From the NCBI GenBank assembly GCA_002316295.1, contig DCDF01000255.1, positions 1 through 7,855 on the forward strand: DNA of 7,855 nt, given 5' to 3'. Both the position numbers and the translations under genes were made by a program. Positions 5,106 to 7,855 of this stretch are shown piece after piece (position 1 is the first letter of the stretch; each line of letters begins with the position of its first letter). The notes below the pieces were generated by a model that saw only the letters and a list, made by a program, of their open reading frames with translations, did no database searches and was not told the origin of the DNA. Origin of the DNA: Syntrophaceae bacterium UBA1062. Its GTDB lineage: Bacteria; Desulfobacterota; Desulfomonilia; UBA1062.

Positions 5106-6293
5106 ATGCCGAGAAAGCCTTCGTACGCTGAGCTTCAGCGGAGAATAGAGGAGCTGGAAGCCAGAGAAAGATCGAGAGAGAACACCGACCGGAACGGATG
5201 CCCAAACGGCGCGATGTGCACGAAGGGCGAGCAGCACTTCCGGGACCTGGTCGAGAATTCACCCACCGGCATCTGTATTGTCCAGGATGAGGCGGTGGTG
5301 TACAGGAACCCCGAGCAGCAGAGAATCTTCGGCTCCCTGCCGCAAGGGTGGTATCCGTCGATCTATGAGAGATTACATCTGGACGACAAAGAGAAGGTCG
5401 CCGAGATGATCCGATCGACGTTATCCGGCCACACCCCGCCGACAGGCATCAATGTCAGGTTTATCCGCGTCTCGGGAGAGACCACGGGCGAGCTGTCCAT
5501 GAAATGGCTCCACTGCCGGTCAAACCTCATCGAACATCAGGGCAGACCGGCGGTTCTGATCAACATGATGGACGTGACCAAGGCGATAGAGGTCGAACGC
5601 CTCCTGAACATCAGAGACAGGATGACGTCCCTCGGACACGTTGCGGCGGGAATCGCACACGAGATCCGCAACCCCCTTTCCGGGATCAACATCATTCTCG
5701 ATGCCGCCTGGCAGGCTCTCGAACGCGGCGCGGACGCGTGTGAAATGCATGATCTTCTGGAGAAAATACAGGCCGCGTCGTCGAAGATAGAATCTGTGAT
5801 CAAGCGGGTCATGGATTTTTCGAAGCCCTCCGAGCCGAAATTCACGCTCATCGATGTCAACAAACCCATTGAAGACGCCCTGGGACTTTCCGCTGTCACG
5901 CTCAGGAAAAGCGGCATCGAGGTCATAACGGACCTTGCCGAGAATCTCCCCTCCTGCATGGCCGACTACCAGCTCATCGAACAGGTGATCCTCAACCTCA
6001 TCACGAACGCCGCAGAGGCGATGAAGGACATGCAGACGAGAAAGAAACTCATGATCAGCTCATCTTCCAGCGAAAGCAGAGTCACGGTGGCCGTATCGGA
6101 TTCCGGGCCCGGGGTGCCGTCCTCTCTGGCGAGGAAGATCTTCGATCCTTTCGTTACGACCAAGGAGAACTCCACCGGCATCGGGCTCAGCCTCTGCCAG
6201 CGGATCATCAACGATCACGGGGGGATCATGAAGGTGTCTACCAGCATCATGGGCGGGGCTGAATTTATGTTCACCATACCGGCGAATACATGA
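5106..6293 (+). CDS. Soluble PAS-domain sensor histidine kinase (NtrB type)
   Basis: This 395-residue kinase has no membrane segment and no signal peptide, so it senses something inside the cell. A short N-terminal coiled coil (KPSYAELQRRIEELEARE) leads into one PAS domain at about residues 42-160. The dimerisation/phosphoacceptor domain follows, with His185 in AHEIRNPLSGI. The ATP-binding domain shows an N box (Asn301 in NLITNAAEAM), a G1 box (DSGPGVP from Asp332), an F box (FDPFVTTKE) and a G2 box (TGIGLS, 357-362). All residues for autophosphorylation are present. I chose the ATG at 5106 for its AGGAG site and because the upstream in-frame sequence does not look like protein. It lies 11 bp before the response-regulator gene and should phosphorylate that protein. 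The PAS ligand is unknown; I see no haem- or flavin-specific motif. Confidence 0.92.
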   Translation: MPRKPSYAELQRRIEELEARERSRENTDRNGCPNGAMCTKGEQHFRDLVENSPTGICIVQDEAVVYRNPEQQRIFGSLPQGWYPSIYERLHLDDKEKVAEMIRSTLSGHTPPTGINVRFIRVSGETTGELSMKWLHCRSNLIEHQGRPAVLINMMDVTKAIEVERLLNIRDRMTSLGHVAAGIAHEIRNPLSGINIILDAAWQALERGADACEMHDLLEKIQAASSKIESVIKRVMDFSKPSEPKFTLIDVNKPIEDALGLSAVTLRKSGIEVITDLAENLPSCMADYQLIEQVILNLITNAAEAMKDMQTRKKLMISSSSSESRVTVAVSDSGPGVPSSLARKIFDPFVTTKENSTGIGLSLCQRIINDHGGIMKVSTSIMGGAEFMFTIPANT

Positions 6294-6304
6294 TATGAGG
6301 ACGT

Positions 6305-7696
6305 ATGGTTCAGTTCTCCCTCGTTGTCATCGACGATGAAAAGACCATCCGGGACGGAATCGAAGCAGCCCTGAAATCCGAGTATGCTGTCAGGTCGTTC
6401 GCCGCCGCGGAGGAGGCGATCGATGAGATCAAGACCTCACCGCCGGATCTCGTCCTGCTCGATATCGGGCTTCCGGGGATGGACGGCATCGAAGCCCTGA
6501 CCAAGATCAAGGAGCTTTATCCCGATGTGCTCGTGATCATGATCACCGCGTTCGAGGATGCCAAGACCGTGATATCGGCCATGAAGCTCGGCGCATACGA
6601 CTATGTGCTGAAGCCCATCGTCATGGGAGGATTGAGAGTCACCATAAAAAACGCCCTGGAGACCATCCGCCTCAGAAAAGAGGTGAAGGTGCTTCAGGAA
6701 AACTATCTGAAGGAAAACATCCCCTTCTTTATCGCGCAGAGCAACAAGATCCAGGAGATCATGGACTTCATCACCAAGGCCGCCCAGAGCGCGGACGCGC
6801 CCATACTCATACTGGGCGAGACCGGTACTGGCAAAGAGCTCATCGCGCGTGCCATCCACTGCCGGAGTCCGAACTTCAAGGGCCCCTTCCTCACGCTCAA
6901 CTGTGCGGCCATCCCCAAAGATCTCATCGAGAGCGAGCTTTTCGGCTACGAGAAAGGCGCTTTCAGCGGGGCGGAGCCGTCGGGCAAGAAAGGGATCATC
7001 GAAGCAGCGGCCGACGGCACGCTGTTCCTCGACGAGGTGGGCGACCTGAGCCCTCAGGCCCAGGCAAAGCTTCTGCGTTTTCTGGAAAACGGGGAGTTCT
7101 ACCGGGTGGGCTCGTCCCAGAAGCGCCATATCCGCACGCGGATCGTGTCCGCGACGAACAAGGACCTGAGCGCCATGATGGATGAGGGAACGTTCAGGCA
7201 CGACCTGTATTTCAGGCTGGGCGTGGTGACCGTCCACATCCCTTCACTGAACGAGCGCAGAGAAGATGTCATTCCCCTGGCACAGCACTTTCTGGTTCTG
7301 TACAGCGCCAAGTATCACAAGCAGTTCACCAGTATCTCGAAGGAGGCCGTGAAGGCCCTGCAGGAGCATCACTGGGTGGGAAACGTCCGTGAGCTGAGAA
7401 ACATCATCGAGCGGGGCGTGCTGATCGGCAGAGGTCCGGAGCTGAAGCTCGAGGACATGGGCATGAGCATGGGCGGCCGGACAGAAACCGGCGGGCGGGC
7501 CGCCGGGGAGATCTTCCCCGATGAAGAGCCTCTCATCCCTCCCGAAGGCTTCGATCTCATGAAGGCGATCGAGGAGTACGAGCGCCGCTACATCAAAGCC
7601 GCTCTCAAGTATGCGGAAGGCAACGAAAGCAGGGCCGCCCGACTCCTCCACATGAACCACTGCACCTTCCGCTACCAGAGAAAAAAGATCCTCTAG
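6305..7696 (+). CDS. NtrC-family sigma-54-dependent response regulator
   Basis: This 463-residue protein has the full NtrC layout. The receiver domain (residues 1-120) has acidic residues Asp10/Asp11, phosphoacceptor Asp53, Thr81 and Lys103. The AAA+ domain has Walker A GETGTGKE (171-178), the sigma-54 contact loop as GAFSGA (218-223), Walker B TLFLDE (239-244) and sensor II Arg362 in HWVGNVREL. A Fis-type helix-turn-helix occupies about residues 430-463. Two deviations are visible: serine instead of threonine in the usual GAFTGA loop, and valine instead of proline in the usual WPGNVREL. All core catalytic residues remain, so it should be active. GAGG at 6297-6300 precedes the ATG closely, and the kinase gene ends only 11 bp upstream. 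The divergent sigma-54 promoter at 4719-4704 is the likely target. Confidence 0.95.
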   Translation: MVQFSLVVIDDEKTIRDGIEAALKSEYAVRSFAAAEEAIDEIKTSPPDLVLLDIGLPGMDGIEALTKIKELYPDVLVIMITAFEDAKTVISAMKLGAYDYVLKPIVMGGLRVTIKNALETIRLRKEVKVLQENYLKENIPFFIAQSNKIQEIMDFITKAAQSADAPILILGETGTGKELIARAIHCRSPNFKGPFLTLNCAAIPKDLIESELFGYEKGAFSGAEPSGKKGIIEAAADGTLFLDEVGDLSPQAQAKLLRFLENGEFYRVGSSQKRHIRTRIVSATNKDLSAMMDEGTFRHDLYFRLGVVTVHIPSLNERREDVIPLAQHFLVLYSAKYHKQFTSISKEAVKALQEHHWVGNVRELRNIIERGVLIGRGPELKLEDMGMSMGGRTETGGRAAGEIFPDEEPLIPPEGFDLMKAIEEYERRYIKAALKYAEGNESRAARLLHMNHCTFRYQRKKIL

Positions 7697-7816
7697 CACG
7701 AAAGCGACAAAAGAGAGAAACCGCAGAAGAGGTCTCACAGTCTTCTCTGAGAAGAGAACGGGCGAAGGAGAGGATTGCAGTGGGTCCGGAGAACAGAACA
7801 AGGGAGCGGCGGTTTG

Positions 7817-7840
7817 TCCTGGGGGTCATCCTGGGGGTCA
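7817..7840 (+). repeat. Perfect 12-bp tandem duplication
   Basis: TCCTGGGGGTCA occurs twice in direct succession, at 7817-7828 and 7829-7840. The second copy runs straight into the element-like sequence to its right. Confidence 0.85.
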
Positions 7841-7855
7841 GGTCTTGACATATGA
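7817..7855. mobile_element. Possible outer edge of a RAYT/REP-type element (runs off window)
   Basis: The last bases, GGGGTCAGGTCTTGACAT (7834-7851) and onward, resemble from memory a repeated motif flanking REP-associated tyrosine transposase genes in Desulfobacterota and related genomes. No transposase coding sequence is in the window, and the motif is cut by the edge. The 120 bp between the regulator stop and this point hold no recognisable gene, only a short TCTTCTC-T-GAGAAGA dyad at 7741-7755 without a T-run. Confidence 0.4.

Noticed and set aside
6437..7237. Minus-strand open frame of 266 codons inside the response regulator
   Set aside because: Antisense shadow of the receiver and AAA+ domains, with no ribosome binding site and no family signature.
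7741..7755. TCTTCTC-T-GAGAAGA dyad as a terminator for the two-component operon
   Set aside because: The stem is AT/GA-rich with a minimal loop and no T-run follows, so it is unlikely to be an intrinsic terminator.
1..7855. CRISPR array, tRNA or rRNA genes
   Set aside because: No regularly spaced direct repeats beyond the single 12-bp tandem pair, and no recognisable tRNA or rRNA sequence seen on either strand.

Overview
The window looks like part of a Desulfobacterota-type (former deltaproteobacterial) chromosome, probably a syntrophic or sulfur/sulfate-respiring anaerobe. The grounds are a moderately GC-rich sequence, a Tat-exported molybdopterin oxidoreductase with its own maturation chaperone, a c-type cytochrome, and a soluble PAS histidine kinase. 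The kinase N-terminus (KPSYAELQRRIEELE) is of a kind common in that group. The assignment rests on style and gene content, not on a database match.

Layout. On the minus strand, read from right to left, is a four-gene set. It comprises a Tat-exported molybdopterin oxidoreductase catalytic subunit (4539-1969), a four-cluster [4Fe-4S] ferredoxin-like subunit (1957-1244, translationally coupled to the first gene), a TorD-family chaperone (1107-457) and a small c-type cytochrome that runs off the left edge (315-1). No NrfD/PsrC-type quinol-oxidising membrane subunit is visible. The likely electron route is catalytic subunit, FeS subunit, cytochrome c, all outside the cytoplasmic membrane. The substrate cannot be read from the sequence.

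Divergent from this set, on the plus strand, is a tightly spaced two-component pair: a cytoplasmic PAS histidine kinase (5106-6293) and an NtrC-family sigma-54 response regulator (6305-7696). The 566-bp region between the two transcription units contains a near-perfect -24/-12 sigma-54 promoter facing the oxidoreductase operon (4719-4704, minus strand). Dyad sequences further upstream could be enhancer sites for the regulator. A plausible sigma-70 promoter (4804-4832) faces the kinase gene. The simplest model is that an intracellular signal sensed by the PAS kinase activates the regulator, which then switches on the divergent molybdoenzyme operon through sigma-54.

At the right edge, after about 120 bp with no gene, there is a 12-bp perfect tandem repeat followed by a sequence resembling repeats found next to REP-associated tyrosine transposases. 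A mobile element may start just beyond the window.
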